DNA of 64,000 bases from Anderseniella sp963700895 (GTDB taxonomy: Bacteria > Pseudomonadota > Alphaproteobacteria > Rhizobiales > Aestuariivirgaceae): the NCBI GenBank assembly GCA_963700895.1, contig CAVOZI010000016.1, positions 186,001 through 250,000 on the forward strand. The letters run 5' to 3'. Below are positions 24,908-33,895 of the stretch, in pieces. Position 1 is the first letter of the stretch. Each line of letters starts with the position of its first letter. The notes beneath the pieces are model-generated. The model did no database searches. It had not been told where the DNA came from and was given only the letters and a program-made list of their open reading frames with translations. The position numbers and the translations under genes were made by a program.

Positions 24908-24945
24908 TACAAAACCGAACAGGCGTTCCACGAAGGAAACGCCCG
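24908..24945 (-). terminator. Terminator of the dodecin gene
   Basis: On the minus strand GGGCGTTTCC pairs with GGAACGCC across a short loop, followed by TGTTCGGTTTT. It lies 13 bases after the dodecin stop. Closely similar hairpins (AGGCGCTC...ACGCCCG) recur at 62455 and 63175, each just after a minus-strand coding end. Confidence 0.6.
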
Positions 24946-24957
24946 CCGATACGCGCT

Positions 24958-25161
24958 CTAGTCTTCGAGAATAAAGGTGACTTTCAACACGACGCGGTAT
25001 TCACTTACCTTGCCGTTCTTCACCTCAACTCGATGGTCCTTAACCCAAGCTGCTTTGACATTCTTAAGTGTTTTTGAGGCGCGTTTGACGCCTTTTCGTA
25101 CTGCGTCCTCAAAGCTATCTTGAGATGACGCAATGATTTCGGTTACGCGAGCGACTGACAT
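24958..25161 (-). CDS. Dodecin (flavin-binding protein)
   Basis: A 67-residue protein: MSVARVTEIIASSQDSFEDA, VRKGVKRASKTLKNVKAAWV, then KNGKVSEYRVVLKVTFILED. Length and order (beta, helix, two strands) fit dodecin, which forms a hollow dodecamer that stores flavin or CoA. The W in the KAAWV strand is the residue that stacks on flavin in bacterial dodecins. AAGGA stands ten bases before ATG 25161; the frame upstream to 25203 is not used. A hairpin terminator follows. Confidence 0.92.
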   Translation of the reverse strand: MSVARVTEIIASSQDSFEDAVRKGVKRASKTLKNVKAAWVKDHRVEVKNGKVSEYRVVLKVTFILED

Positions 25162-25523
25162 GTAAATATCCTTTTCTGAAAACAGAATTTTCGCCGACAA
25201 CATTCAAATTACTACGTTCTTTGTGACACCAACATGATCTCCATCAAGTTGTCGGTGTTGCCTGCATCGTAACAGTCGCGGTTGATCAATCTGCTGCGGC
25301 AGATGCCTTCAAACTGAAAGTAAGCTGCATCGACAACCTTTACGGCCAGCCCCACCAGGAGAGCTGGAAACCTCAGCGGGCAGGTTGATAGCCAAACAGG
25401 CCGTTTTGCGCTGACAACTCGACCACTGCGCTGGAATAGACCACATGAACAAGGGATGCCCGTTGTCAGCGTTGATCCACATCAGGGCATCTGCGCTCGT
25501 CGGTCATTGTTTGACGTCCGCAC
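25162..25523. other. Intergenic region
   Basis: No supported gene. The last part leads into dispersed repeat copy D, and a possible element boundary before the recombinase gene is not resolvable. Confidence 0.45.
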
Positions 25524-25610
25524 CTATGTCCGCTTGGGGTCAACAACGGCCGGTTTTGATTGTTGCGCAATCCGTCTGCTCTGCCCCCGTAAGCAGACAT
25601 CGTCGGTATG
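25524..25610 (+). repeat. Dispersed intergenic repeat, copy D
   Basis: It reads TATGTCCGCTTGGGGTCAAC, then AACGGCCGGTTTTGATTG and TCTGCTCTGCCCCCGTAAGC. It is a diverged copy of the repeat at 3387 and lies ~90 bases upstream of the recombinase gene. Confidence 0.65.
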
Positions 25611-25697
25611 CAGCAGGCCCACCCACCGGAACTCGCCTTGGCCCCTGTTCGGCTCCGTCCTACGCATGTGTAGCGGCACACGGCGAGGACCTGATCG

Positions 25698-26678
25698 ATG
25701 GCGACAATACGTAAACTGAGAGGAAGATGGCAGGCGATGCTGCGGCGCAAGGGTATGGCCCCGCGTGCCAAGTCGTTCGATAGTAAGTCAGACGCCGAGC
25801 GCTGGGCGCGTCACCTGGAGTCGGAACTCGATCGCTGTGGATCGCTACCTGATTCACGCGTTGCCGAGCGTACGACTCTCTGTGAGCTTCTGAGACGCTA
25901 CCTGGACGAGGTGACACCTCACAAGCGCAGTGCAAGGACCGAGACACTGCGCATCGAGGCCATTCTGCGCCGCGACCTCTGTCATCGCACAATGGCGCAG
26001 CTGTCGAGCAACGATCTGGCTGTCTATCGCGATGAACGCCTCAAGCAGGTTGCCCCTGCCACGGTTCGACGCGAATTGAACACCATTAGTCACGCCATCG
26101 ACATCGCGCGGCGTGAATGGGGTCTGTACCTGACACAGAACCCGGCAAAGCTGGTCAGACGCCCTGTTCCGCCCAAGGGACGCAATCGACGGCTCGAAGC
26201 AGGCGAAGAGCACAGACTGCTAGACGCTGCTGACAGCTGCTACCGCGACTACATGCGCCCGATCATCATTTTAGCCATTGAGACCGGCATGCGCCGCGGG
26301 GAGATGCTGTCACTGAAGTGGTGTCACATCGATCTCGCTCGCCGTGTCATTCACCTGGCCATGACCAAGAACGGCGAGGCGAGAGACGTGCCATTGTCCA
26401 AACGAGCAACACAAACACTCCAATCAATGTCTCGCTCCTCGGACAACCTGTTCGACTGCAGCGAGACTGCCGTTTGGCAATCGTGGTGTCGCATTCGCAA
26501 GCGGGCTGATCTGCACGATCTGCATTTCCACGATCTACGCCACGAGGCGATCAGCCGCCTGTTCGAGAAAGGTCTCGGCATCATCGAGGTCAGCACCATC
26601 TCCGGTCACAAGGAACTGAAGATGCTGCAACGCTACACCCATCTCAGGGCCGAGGATCTGGTGGCGCGGTTGGGTTGA
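25698..26678 (+). CDS. Tyrosine recombinase (phage-type integrase)
   Basis: A 326-residue site-specific recombinase. The N-terminal core-binding domain is at ~60-150. Catalytic marks: Arg in ETGMRRGEML (~197), Lys in the beta hairpin (MTKNGEARDVPL), H-x-x-R in HFHDLRHEA (~277), H in SGHKELKML (~303) and the nucleophile Tyr in QRYTHLRAEDL (~313). All are present. It would integrate or excise a mobile element, probably the module to its right (26751-30095). No attachment duplicate could be identified, and no tRNA lies next to it. GATCG precedes the ATG; the ribosome site is weak. Confidence 0.92.
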   Translation: MATIRKLRGRWQAMLRRKGMAPRAKSFDSKSDAERWARHLESELDRCGSLPDSRVAERTTLCELLRRYLDEVTPHKRSARTETLRIEAILRRDLCHRTMAQLSSNDLAVYRDERLKQVAPATVRRELNTISHAIDIARREWGLYLTQNPAKLVRRPVPPKGRNRRLEAGEEHRLLDAADSCYRDYMRPIIILAIETGMRRGEMLSLKWCHIDLARRVIHLAMTKNGEARDVPLSKRATQTLQSMSRSSDNLFDCSETAVWQSWCRIRKRADLHDLHFHDLRHEAISRLFEKGLGIIEVSTISGHKELKMLQRYTHLRAEDLVARLG

Positions 26679-26750
26679 TGTGTCTACCCTCGAAACGATT
26701 GAATCGGTTGATGCATCTATCCTGTTCAACTGGTTTGTCTTGAAAGCGAG

Positions 26751-27233
26751 CTACAGGCTCGAATGTTTATTCAGCCATGTCTCTAGACTGGCAAGGAAGG
26801 CTGGACTGGGTTTCCAGCCACGGCTTACGGCACGACCCCAGTTGACGCTCAACGGTTTGAAACCAAGCTCACGCATGATCTCGCCAGATTTCAGTCCCCG
26901 CTTTTTTTGAATCTCGATGGCGCGGCCAGCAACTGCCGGCAAGAGATACCCCGAGGCATCTGTCAGCGTGGTAAAACGCGCAGTTCCAGGTGCAGAAGTT
27001 GATGGTGACACTAGCCCTGCCCATGCCTTGAAATCCTCTCGCTCCTTGATGCTTGCCTTGTGCCATTCCCGCTCGAGGGCTTGTAACCGGCTGACCGGCT
27101 TCAGCAGGCCAGCTTTTCTGCGCGCCTCGTTGATGCTTGGGATTCTGCCCGCTTCTAGATCAGCGTGAATCCGCGGGTGTTCTGTCTTGAGGCGCCTCTT
27201 CCAATAACCAGTGTTGGATCGGTCCTTGGCCAT
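26751..27233 (-). CDS. Hypothetical protein of the recombinase module
   Basis: A 160-residue basic protein (MAKDRSNTGYWKRRLKTEHP; HADLEAGRIPSINEARRKAG; LKSGEIMRELGFKPLSVNWG). The middle I-P-S-I-N-E-A-R-R-K-A-G-L block looks like a helix-turn-helix-like element seen in phage proteins. AAGGA lies eight bases before ATG 27233. It is convergent with the recombinase, stops 72 bases after its end, and shares the minus orientation of the next two genes. Function unknown. Confidence 0.6.
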   Translation of the reverse strand: MAKDRSNTGYWKRRLKTEHPRIHADLEAGRIPSINEARRKAGLLKPVSRLQALEREWHKASIKEREDFKAWAGLVSPSTSAPGTARFTTLTDASGYLLPAVAGRAIEIQKKRGLKSGEIMRELGFKPLSVNWGRAVSRGWKPSPAFLASLETWLNKHSSL

Positions 27234-27721
27234 TTGGGGGTCCTTGTTTGACTGCGATTGTCGGCAGAGGCGAAGGCGGGCGCAGGAAGCGATCTGGATA
27301 GGCATTTAAACGGCTAGAGAAGCTCCCTGAAACGATCTTCGATTCGCAGAACTCCCTTTCCCTGGTCTTTATCGCTTCAGCTCTCAGTGAGCCTTAAAGC
27401 GACGATCACGGGTGTAGCCAATTCAGGCTTCGATCATGCGGATTATCGACTTTCAGAACCGCACGGAAAGCTGCGAGTTTTTCCCACTTGCTCGAAACAA
27501 GTTATTCCCACTCAAATTCAAACCACTGGCACACTGTAGTGCATTCGCAAGCCCAAGCGGCACTTGCGATATCAGCGTTTTCAGGCCTAACGGCTCCTAT
27601 TAACTTCTCAACCACGTATCTAGCCTTAAGAGGCCTCGAGAGAGAGACAGGACAACGATGGCAAGAAGGGAAGGTGGGTGGGGGTAGTTGGGCAAACAAG
27701 AGACACCTAGTGGTTCATCCA
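27234..27721. other. Low-coding gap inside the recombinase module
   Basis: No frame here has both a start signal and family resemblance. A short minus-strand frame near 27410-27500 (KWEKLAAFRAVLKVDNPHDR) looks protein-like but has no start. I would treat it as a possible relic only. Confidence 0.4.
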
Positions 27722-28939
27722 TCAGCGCTGCATGCTTTCCGTTAGATGACGAAGCGCTGTTTCCACTCGCTTGTTCAAACTATTGTAAGACACCAGCATC
27801 GATGATGTTCCGCCCCCTCTGCGCTGATGAGGTCTTAGTGGGTAACCGGCCTCAATCCCCTTACGCTTAACCGCAAGATCACGCTTGTAGCGGGCCGCGT
27901 CCATCCAATGTAATCCAAACACCCCGGTTGACCGGAACTTGTGCCATCTTTCACGGCTTAACCAGTGGCTCGGTGTTCGTATCGGGCTGGGCATGTCAGC
28001 CTCGACAAAGGTGGGCAGCTTGAAGCTGAAGTAGTGCTTGAACTTCATCATTCCACACGACACAAGCTCATCCAGCGTCTTGATGTTCAGTTTTCTCAAT
28101 TCGCTTGCTTTTAACGTGACCTCGATTCTGGCTCGCCTTTCAGCGCTGTCTAGCTCCTTGTGGGTTCCCTTATCGCGGTTCTGCCGGTCAATCGTCTTAT
28201 GCATGACCCGCCACATTATCGGACCACCGTTCTTGCCGATATAGAAAGTTGCGTCAGCATAGGGAGCTTGATCACGTTCAGTCTGCAGCGGAAGCTTATC
28301 TCGGTTCATCCCTGGGTCGTTGCTGCTTTTCAAAAGCCAATCTGTCAGGGTGTTGGGTTTCTTCTTTTCCGGTGGTTCAGTCGAAGGCTTGACGTCCACG
28401 CCCCTTACGAAACGAGGCCTATCTGACTTGCTGGAGATGAACTTCTCATCAGCGACGTGCAAATGCTGGGCGAGAAGGCGAACCATTTGCAGACGTTCAT
28501 TATCGCTGTTGTTTTTGGAGTAGAAATCGATGCTGATTTCAATTTCAGTGATAACCGGTGGTCGTTGCAGCCTGTAATGTTGGTCGATGTCGACAAATGC
28601 AGTGCGGATGGATGAAATTCTGGGCTGTTGAATTTTGACGCGGAATTTTCTAGCGGATGTACCGCCGGTATTCTCGAGCGGTTCCACGAAAACACTTGTC
28701 CCGGCCGCATCGAAATAAGGACGCAAGTATTTGAACTGAGTACGCGTCTTGATCGAAAAGTCGATATTGATCCAGTCAATGACCGCGCTGCACTTATAGA
28801 GCGAGAAATCAACCTCCGGCGATAACACAAACCTATTGCACAGGCGGGCTTGCGAGCCGCTGTAGCGCTGCGCCCGATATCGGATGTCATCTACATCGAA
28901 ATGGGGGTTCTGAGTACGGACGGGAACGAGCAGGGTCAT
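27722..28939 (-). CDS. Hypothetical protein, possibly Rep-like
   Basis: A 405-residue protein. The N-terminal half has beta-alpha features (AVIDWINIDFSIKTRTQFKY, ITEIEISIDFYSKN). The middle has ATFYIGKNGGPIMWRVMHKT and ERRARIEVTLKASELRKL. The order T-x-Y-x-G ... R-x-x-x-K ... R-x-E-V-T-L resembles replication-initiator proteins of the Rep_trans/inovirus type, but no certain catalytic Tyr motif could be picked. The setting by a recombinase and an exonuclease fits an integrative plasmid-like or phage satellite element. Start ATG 28939 (CGGAAAATC upstream) is preferred over 29002. Confidence 0.5.
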   Translation of the reverse strand: MTLLVPVRTQNPHFDVDDIRYRAQRYSGSQARLCNRFVLSPEVDFSLYKCSAVIDWINIDFSIKTRTQFKYLRPYFDAAGTSVFVEPLENTGGTSARKFRVKIQQPRISSIRTAFVDIDQHYRLQRPPVITEIEISIDFYSKNNSDNERLQMVRLLAQHLHVADEKFISSKSDRPRFVRGVDVKPSTEPPEKKKPNTLTDWLLKSSNDPGMNRDKLPLQTERDQAPYADATFYIGKNGGPIMWRVMHKTIDRQNRDKGTHKELDSAERRARIEVTLKASELRKLNIKTLDELVSCGMMKFKHYFSFKLPTFVEADMPSPIRTPSHWLSRERWHKFRSTGVFGLHWMDAARYKRDLAVKRKGIEAGYPLRPHQRRGGGTSSMLVSYNSLNKRVETALRHLTESMQR

Positions 28940-29183
28940 TGATTGATTTTCCGATGTCCAGCTAATCAGCGAAATACAGGAAATCACTGAACCGCAATTC
29001 ATAAGTGCTTATTATAGCAGTATATCAACCAAAAGTAGAAAAAACTTGCGTCACTGTGTGCGGTTTTCCCCAAGAGTGGGACAGCTCTGAACGGTTGTGA
29101 CCAAAACGCTTCTGCTCATCTACCTGTGCCCGGCATCATGAAACATGGAGCGACCGATAAATTTGGGACTGCTGCCTCACTGT

Positions 29184-30095
29184 TCAGGTGACCAACACGC
29201 GAGCAGAAAACCGCAGCTTCGCATCCACTGGCGTGACCGGTAACCGGATTGACCTGCCAAAAACACAGTCTGAAAGCCACTTCAACTCGCTATCGGGATC
29301 TTCAACCAGCACCCACCAGGCCTTCTCACGATCTTCAGAGCCCGGATCCCAGGTGTAACCGCGTTTACGAAGATCGTTCTTTTTGTCGAACGGGGCTCCG
29401 GCAGCACGTAGAAGGTATCGCGGCTTGCGGGCACTTTCGAGCAGAGCCTGCAGTCCCAGACCACCAGATGCGGGAAGTTGGTGATTGAGCAGGAACAGTC
29501 CTGCCAGACAATCATTGAGGGCCCGATGACCTTGGTAGAACCAACCCTGCTGCATCAGCAGGTAGTCGAGCTTACCGGCCCCAAAGCCTTGTGATCGCCA
29601 GTCAATGTCAACCAGGCTGCACGCCCAGGGCTTGTCCTCGAAGCCGGGCCAATAACGTTCAAGCACCGGGCGATCAAAGCTGGCATTGTGTGCAATGATC
29701 AGATCAGCTTCATCGACCAGCTGTATCAACCGATCCTCGTGCACGCTCTTGCCCCGCACCATGTCATCGGTAATGCCATGTACTTGAGTGGAGGCTACCG
29801 GGATCGGCATGCCGGGATCACGAAAGTCATCAAGCGCATGATCTTCAAGCACGGCAAGCAGTTCACCTGAGACCGGATCATAGTCGAACGGCAGCAAGGC
29901 AACCTCGATGATCTCGTCGGTGTCTATATCAAGACCGGTGGTTTCGACATCGACAAACAGCCCGCGTCGGCTTGGGTTGCGAATACCGGGAAGTTGCCAA
30001 TCTACCGATGATGGTATCCGGCGTAGCACGCGGTAATCATCGTGTGCTTCAAGCAGGGCAGCTGCCGCTTTGATCTGATCGTTCTCAATGGTCAT
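29184..30095 (-). CDS. DnaQ-like 3'-5' exonuclease (DEDDh)
   Basis: A 303-residue protein. ExoI is GLFVDVETTGLD (~45-56), ExoII is IIAHNASFDRPVLERYW (~133-149) and ExoIII is GHRALNDCLAGLFLL (~188-202), giving the D-E-D-D-h set. The C-terminal ~90 residues (KKNDLRKRGYTWDPGSEDRE; AWWVLVEDP) form a small domain found on other phage or plasmid exonucleases of this type. It would trim single strands or proofread. It probably belongs to the mobile module with the two genes downstream on this strand. The ATG at 30095 has only a weak site. Confidence 0.88.
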   Translation of the reverse strand: MTIENDQIKAAAALLEAHDDYRVLRRIPSSVDWQLPGIRNPSRRGLFVDVETTGLDIDTDEIIEVALLPFDYDPVSGELLAVLEDHALDDFRDPGMPIPVASTQVHGITDDMVRGKSVHEDRLIQLVDEADLIIAHNASFDRPVLERYWPGFEDKPWACSLVDIDWRSQGFGAGKLDYLLMQQGWFYQGHRALNDCLAGLFLLNHQLPASGGLGLQALLESARKPRYLLRAAGAPFDKKNDLRKRGYTWDPGSEDREKAWWVLVEDPDSELKWLSDCVFGRSIRLPVTPVDAKLRFSARVLVT

Positions 30096-30921
30096 TTGCG
30101 GTCGCGGATCCGATCCAGTGATATCTGCATGGCAACAGTCATGGTCATATCAATCAGTCTACACGATCGCGAGGAGTGGACGTCCTAGACAACCCCGCCA
30201 TATGCCATCCCGATCAAGCCAGTTGCCGGCATAGTCCCAAGCACTCTCCGGTTAACTGGGATCGTATCATTGGGGTGATCGTGTTTGAGCCCGTCATCAG
30301 CATCGATACGACAGAGACGAACCGCGCTGCAAACGCGGCTGTCTGCTCACCTGGGTGGATAGAATGATCGACGCAAAAATAGATGAAAGACACGCCGAAA
30401 TATAACCCGTCCGGGTCGTGCCGAAGGACAGCGACAGGTGTTGCCGCCATGTTGACGAATGTAAACATGCAGCGGTGCAGGGCGCTTTTGGCTCTGAAAT
30501 ACCTATCCAAAGACGGGTTTTATAGGAATATATAACTCAAAATATAGGTATCCTGCTCCGAGAGAGGGCGCCAAAAGTTTACAAAGGTCTACAAAAGGCT
30601 ACAAATGTTTACTCGAAAACGGCTTATAATAGAATATACGGGCTTCCCGAGAGGCTGTTTAATCAAAATTGAGAATAATGTCACAGTTTTTTACCGTCAA
30701 GCATATGACCGATGAATTTTTCAAAATTATACCAAATCGCCAAAATACATATTAAGTAATTGATTAAGCGTACAGAAATCTAAGAGCCAGACGCTCAGTG
30801 CTAACACGATACTGAAAAACTGCGCATTCGTGGCCCGTTGTTTGCTGTGACGGTGAATAGCGAGAGCAAGCGGCAGAGAGGTGGATTATAGATAGTGATG
30901 CCAGGTTTTCTTCCCTACTAA
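30096..30921. other. AT-rich intergenic region at module edge
   Basis: More than 800 bases without a supported gene. Base composition turns AT-rich from about 30500. It holds a run of 10-base direct repeats at 30581-30610 and ends at the MITE. It may be a regulatory, origin or boundary region of the recombinase module. Confidence 0.45.
30581..30610. repeat. Three 10-base direct repeats (ACAAA-N5)
   Basis: ACAAAGGTCT, ACAAAAGGCT and ACAAATGTTT follow each other with an exact period of ten bases, each preceded by T. The spacing puts them on one helix face, as in iterons or stacked operators. Setting is AT-rich. Confidence 0.5.
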
Positions 30922-30923
30922 TA

Positions 30924-31051
30924 CCAATCGGCACAGATCAGAACTCATTAATCTCCCAAGCAACTCTGACAGAATAACCGGGATCGAACATCAAGAGGAC
31001 GCCTGGTTTCGGTTGACCAATCATCAATCGGTACTACTCAACACCGGTTGG
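30924..31051. mobile_element. IS630-derived MITE
   Basis: 128 bases bounded by CCAATCGGCA and CACCGGTTGG, with TA at 30922-30923 and 31052-31053. The ends match those of the full IS630 copies (CCAACCGGCA / CGCCGGTTGG) and the next bases (GATCAG) also agree. The inside has no transposase. It could be moved in trans by the full copies. It abuts the truncated aminotransferase remnant. Confidence 0.7.
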
Positions 31052-31053
31052 TA

Positions 31054-31372
31054 TAACTCCTGCACAGATCAAGGCTTTTGCATTGTCGCGAGGCACGCGA
31101 GCCAAGACGGACCGGATCGCCACGACCTGATCGGCGATGTGCGCGGTCGGGGCTTGAGCTTATGCGTCGAACTGGTACGCGACCGTACCACCTTGGAACC
31201 AGCCCGGGCCGAGACTGATCGCATTTTAAACCTGATGCGTGATGAAGGCGTGCTAGTGGTTAACGAAGGTGTGCGTGGCAATATCGTGAAAATTCGCCCA
31301 CCACTGGTGGTTCGCAGGGAGCATGCCGACATGCTTATCAGCGCCCTTAACCGAGCACTCGCACGACTTTAG
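31054..31372 (+). pseudogene. C-terminal remnant of class III aminotransferase / phospho-lyase
   Basis: About 85 residues read IGDVRGRGLSLCVELVRDRT, then RILNLMRDEGVLVVNEGVRG and IVKIRPPLVVRREHADMLIS. This is the last part of class III PLP enzymes, closest by eye to the alanine-glyoxylate-2-like / ethanolamine-phosphate phospho-lyase branch. The PLP-binding part is gone and the break falls at the MITE. It stands directly upstream of the microcompartment locus, which has its own (also broken) class III enzyme, so it may be an older copy. Confidence 0.75.
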
Positions 31373-31612
31373 GGAGTTCTCTGTTGCTGCGGCGGTAATC
31401 CATCACTTGGGCGCCGAAGCAAGTTCTTTCGATCAAGCCGTAGTTCGACTCACCTATTGCGCACCATCGACTGGCATTGACCGTCATCATCACATTCCGG
31501 TGCCGCTCTTCGGTGATCAATCCAAGGCTGAGATATCAGTGGCAGGATGTGGCAGCTGCTTGCACCCTTCGCTGAGATGCGGCAGCCTTCGCAAAAAGCA
31601 GGATCACAGATC
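31373..31612. promoter_or_regulatory. Leader region of the microcompartment locus
   Basis: 240 bases before the dehydratase with no supported gene. It should carry the promoter. I looked for cobalamin-riboswitch conserved blocks and did not find them. No confident -10/-35 pair. Confidence 0.3.
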
Positions 31613-33895
31613 ATGGAAGACGACGCATCTCGAGGTGCCAACCGCTGGCGCCGTTTCGATGACTGGGACAATCGCCCCTTGAGGCTGGACAATTTCGCCA
31701 CCGAGGACCCCGCTAACGGTTTCTCGGCCATGAAAGGTGCACGCGACCCTGCTCCGTCCGCCTTGGTAGATAGCGGACGCGTTACTGTCATGGATGGCCT
31801 GCCAGAAGACCAGTTCGACATGATCGACCTGTTTATTGCAAGGCATCACCTAGATCCCGCCATGGTCGACCATGCTATGGCAATCCCGTCGATTGAAGTG
31901 GCGCGGATGCTGGTGGACATAAATGTTCCCCGTGAGCAGCTGGTGCAGCTGTCTCGCGGCATGACACCCGCCAAGCTGGCCGAAGTAGTGGCACATCTCA
32001 ACTCCATGGAGATCGCGTTCGCCTATTCCAAGATGCGGGCTCGTGCAACGCCTGGCAATCAGGCACATGTAACAAATGCCAAGGACGATCCTTTGCAACT
32101 TGCAGCCGATGCAGCCGTAGCAGTTGCACTGGGCTTCGACGAAATTGAAACAACAATGCGTGTGGCGCGGAACTCTTGGTCGAACGCGCTGGCATGCTGC
32201 GTCGGCTCGGTGGTTGGACGCGCCGGAACACTCTTTCAGTGCTCGAGCGAAGAGGCCGAGGAGCTGCAAATCGGCATGGCCGGTTTCACCTCATATGCCG
32301 AAACCGTATCTGTGTATGGTACCGAAAAATCTTTCATAGACGGAGACGATACACCTTGGTCTAAGGCTTTCTTGGCAGCCGCCTATGCATCGCGCGGCAT
32401 CAAGATGCGCTGTACCTCAGGCGCAGCAGCAGAACTGCTGATGGGATATCATGAGTCGAAATCCCTCTTGTACCTTGAGGCGCGATGCCTGTGCATGCAA
32501 CGCGCCATGGGGGCTCAAGGGACTCAGAACGGTGGTATCGACGGCGCGCCTCTGGCCGCTAGCATCCCGGGCGGGGTGCGCGAACTAATGGCCGAGAACC
32601 TTATAGCAGTCTGGCTAGACCTTGAGTGTGCATCCGGCAACGATGCCCGCTCTTCTGAATCGGAGATCCGCATCGGAGCGAAGATTTTGCCGTTCCTGAT
32701 AGCCGGTTCAGACCTGATCTGCTCTGGCTTCGGCTCCATTCTCAAGTATGACAATTCGTTCAACCCTTCCTCGTTTAATGGTGAGGAACTGGAGGACTAC
32801 CTCGTACTACAACGCGACTTCGAGGCAGATGGAGGGCTAACCCCACAGGGAGAGGATGCGCTGTTGGCCACCCGAAAGCGGGCCGTCGAGGCACTGTCCG
32901 CCGTTCTTGAAGAGCTGGACCTCGCCACGCCCGACGAGGACATGAAGCAATCTGTTGTTGTTGCCTCGGGCTCAGACCAGACTCGCAGTTTTACTGCCGG
33001 TCACGCCGGTCGCATGAGCGCCAGCATCTCCGAACGTCAAATATCTGTACTGGATGTTATTCGTGCTCTCAATAAGCGTGGCTTCGGTCATGAAGCGGAT
33101 AATTTGCTGTTTCTCGTCAAGCTGCGGCTTTCCGGCGATTATCTGCAAACCTCAGCCGTGATCCGTGACAACAGAGTAATATCGGCTATCAACGATCCCA
33201 ACCGTTATGAAGGTCCTGGTACGGGCTACCGACTAAGCGAAACCCGGCGCGCAGAAATTGCCAATATCCGCGGTGTGCTTGATCAAGGCGAGGTTTTGCG
33301 TATAGAGGCCACCTTCCAGCGGGCTGAGGAAGGCCGCATCCGCTATCGCTCCATAGGACCTGCGAAGCACGGAACCATTGCTAGAGAAGTGGTGATCGGC
33401 CTGAGTCCTGCGTTTGGCAGCAAGTTATTCCGGACGACTGCCGGCCACCCATTGAGCACTGTTCTGATGGAGATCCAAATCGGGATAGAGGAAGCTGGGG
33501 GAACCGCGCGTTTCGTCCGCTTCCTGCACACTGCCGACACCTCCTTCCTGGGTCTCAGCGCAGCGCGGCTATCTGGTTCCGGCATCGGCATCGGACTGCA
33601 GGCTAAGGGCACAGCAGTGATTCACCGTAAGGATCGTTTGCCGCACAACAATCTCGAACTCTTCTCAAACGCACCAATCACCAAGCTTGAGCACTACCGG
33701 GGTCTGGGACGCAATGCTGCTCTCTACTCAAACGGAGAAGAGCCGGAACCCATTGTGGTGCCGACACGGGGTGAAGCTTTGGGTGCCCGCCATCATGGCC
33801 GTGTGGCGCTGATATACGCTATTGAAACAGGCCTTGTGCAGGATGGGGCTGAACCTGAAGAGCTCGTCGTAAACTTCATGGGAGACAGCCGATGA
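31613..33895 (+). CDS. B12-dependent diol/glycerol dehydratase, fused large and medium subunits
   Basis: A 760-residue protein that would convert 1,2-propanediol or a similar diol to the aldehyde using adenosylcobalamin. Residues ~1-555 equal the large subunit (RWRRFDDWDNRPL; SRGMTPAKLAEVV; CTSGAAAELLMGYHESKSLL; GAQGTQNGGIDG; YEGPGTGYRLSE). Residues ~560-760 equal the medium subunit (EVVIGLSPAFGSKLFRTT; GIGIGLQAKGTAVIHRKD). In enteric Pdu these are separate genes, and the medium subunit carries the targeting peptide at its N-terminus, which is absent here. ATG 31613 is chosen over 31547 because AGGA precedes it and it fits the family. The small subunit gene overlaps its stop by four bases. 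Confidence 0.93.
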   Translation: MEDDASRGANRWRRFDDWDNRPLRLDNFATEDPANGFSAMKGARDPAPSALVDSGRVTVMDGLPEDQFDMIDLFIARHHLDPAMVDHAMAIPSIEVARMLVDINVPREQLVQLSRGMTPAKLAEVVAHLNSMEIAFAYSKMRARATPGNQAHVTNAKDDPLQLAADAAVAVALGFDEIETTMRVARNSWSNALACCVGSVVGRAGTLFQCSSEEAEELQIGMAGFTSYAETVSVYGTEKSFIDGDDTPWSKAFLAAAYASRGIKMRCTSGAAAELLMGYHESKSLLYLEARCLCMQRAMGAQGTQNGGIDGAPLAASIPGGVRELMAENLIAVWLDLECASGNDARSSESEIRIGAKILPFLIAGSDLICSGFGSILKYDNSFNPSSFNGEELEDYLVLQRDFEADGGLTPQGEDALLATRKRAVEALSAVLEELDLATPDEDMKQSVVVASGSDQTRSFTAGHAGRMSASISERQISVLDVIRALNKRGFGHEADNLLFLVKLRLSGDYLQTSAVIRDNRVISAINDPNRYEGPGTGYRLSETRRAEIANIRGVLDQGEVLRIEATFQRAEEGRIRYRSIGPAKHGTIAREVVIGLSPAFGSKLFRTTAGHPLSTVLMEIQIGIEEAGGTARFVRFLHTADTSFLGLSAARLSGSGIGIGLQAKGTAVIHRKDRLPHNNLELFSNAPITKLEHYRGLGRNAALYSNGEEPEPIVVPTRGEALGARHHGRVALIYAIETGLVQDGAEPEELVVNFMGDSR

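Noticed and set aside
30214..30510. A 98-codon minus-strand frame upstream of the exonuclease
   Set aside because: No ribosome site, no hydrophobic or domain pattern, and it spans the turn to AT-rich sequence.
31373..31612. Cobalamin riboswitch before the dehydratase
   Set aside because: The conserved B12-box and GCC-ACTG core blocks could not be found in the leader.
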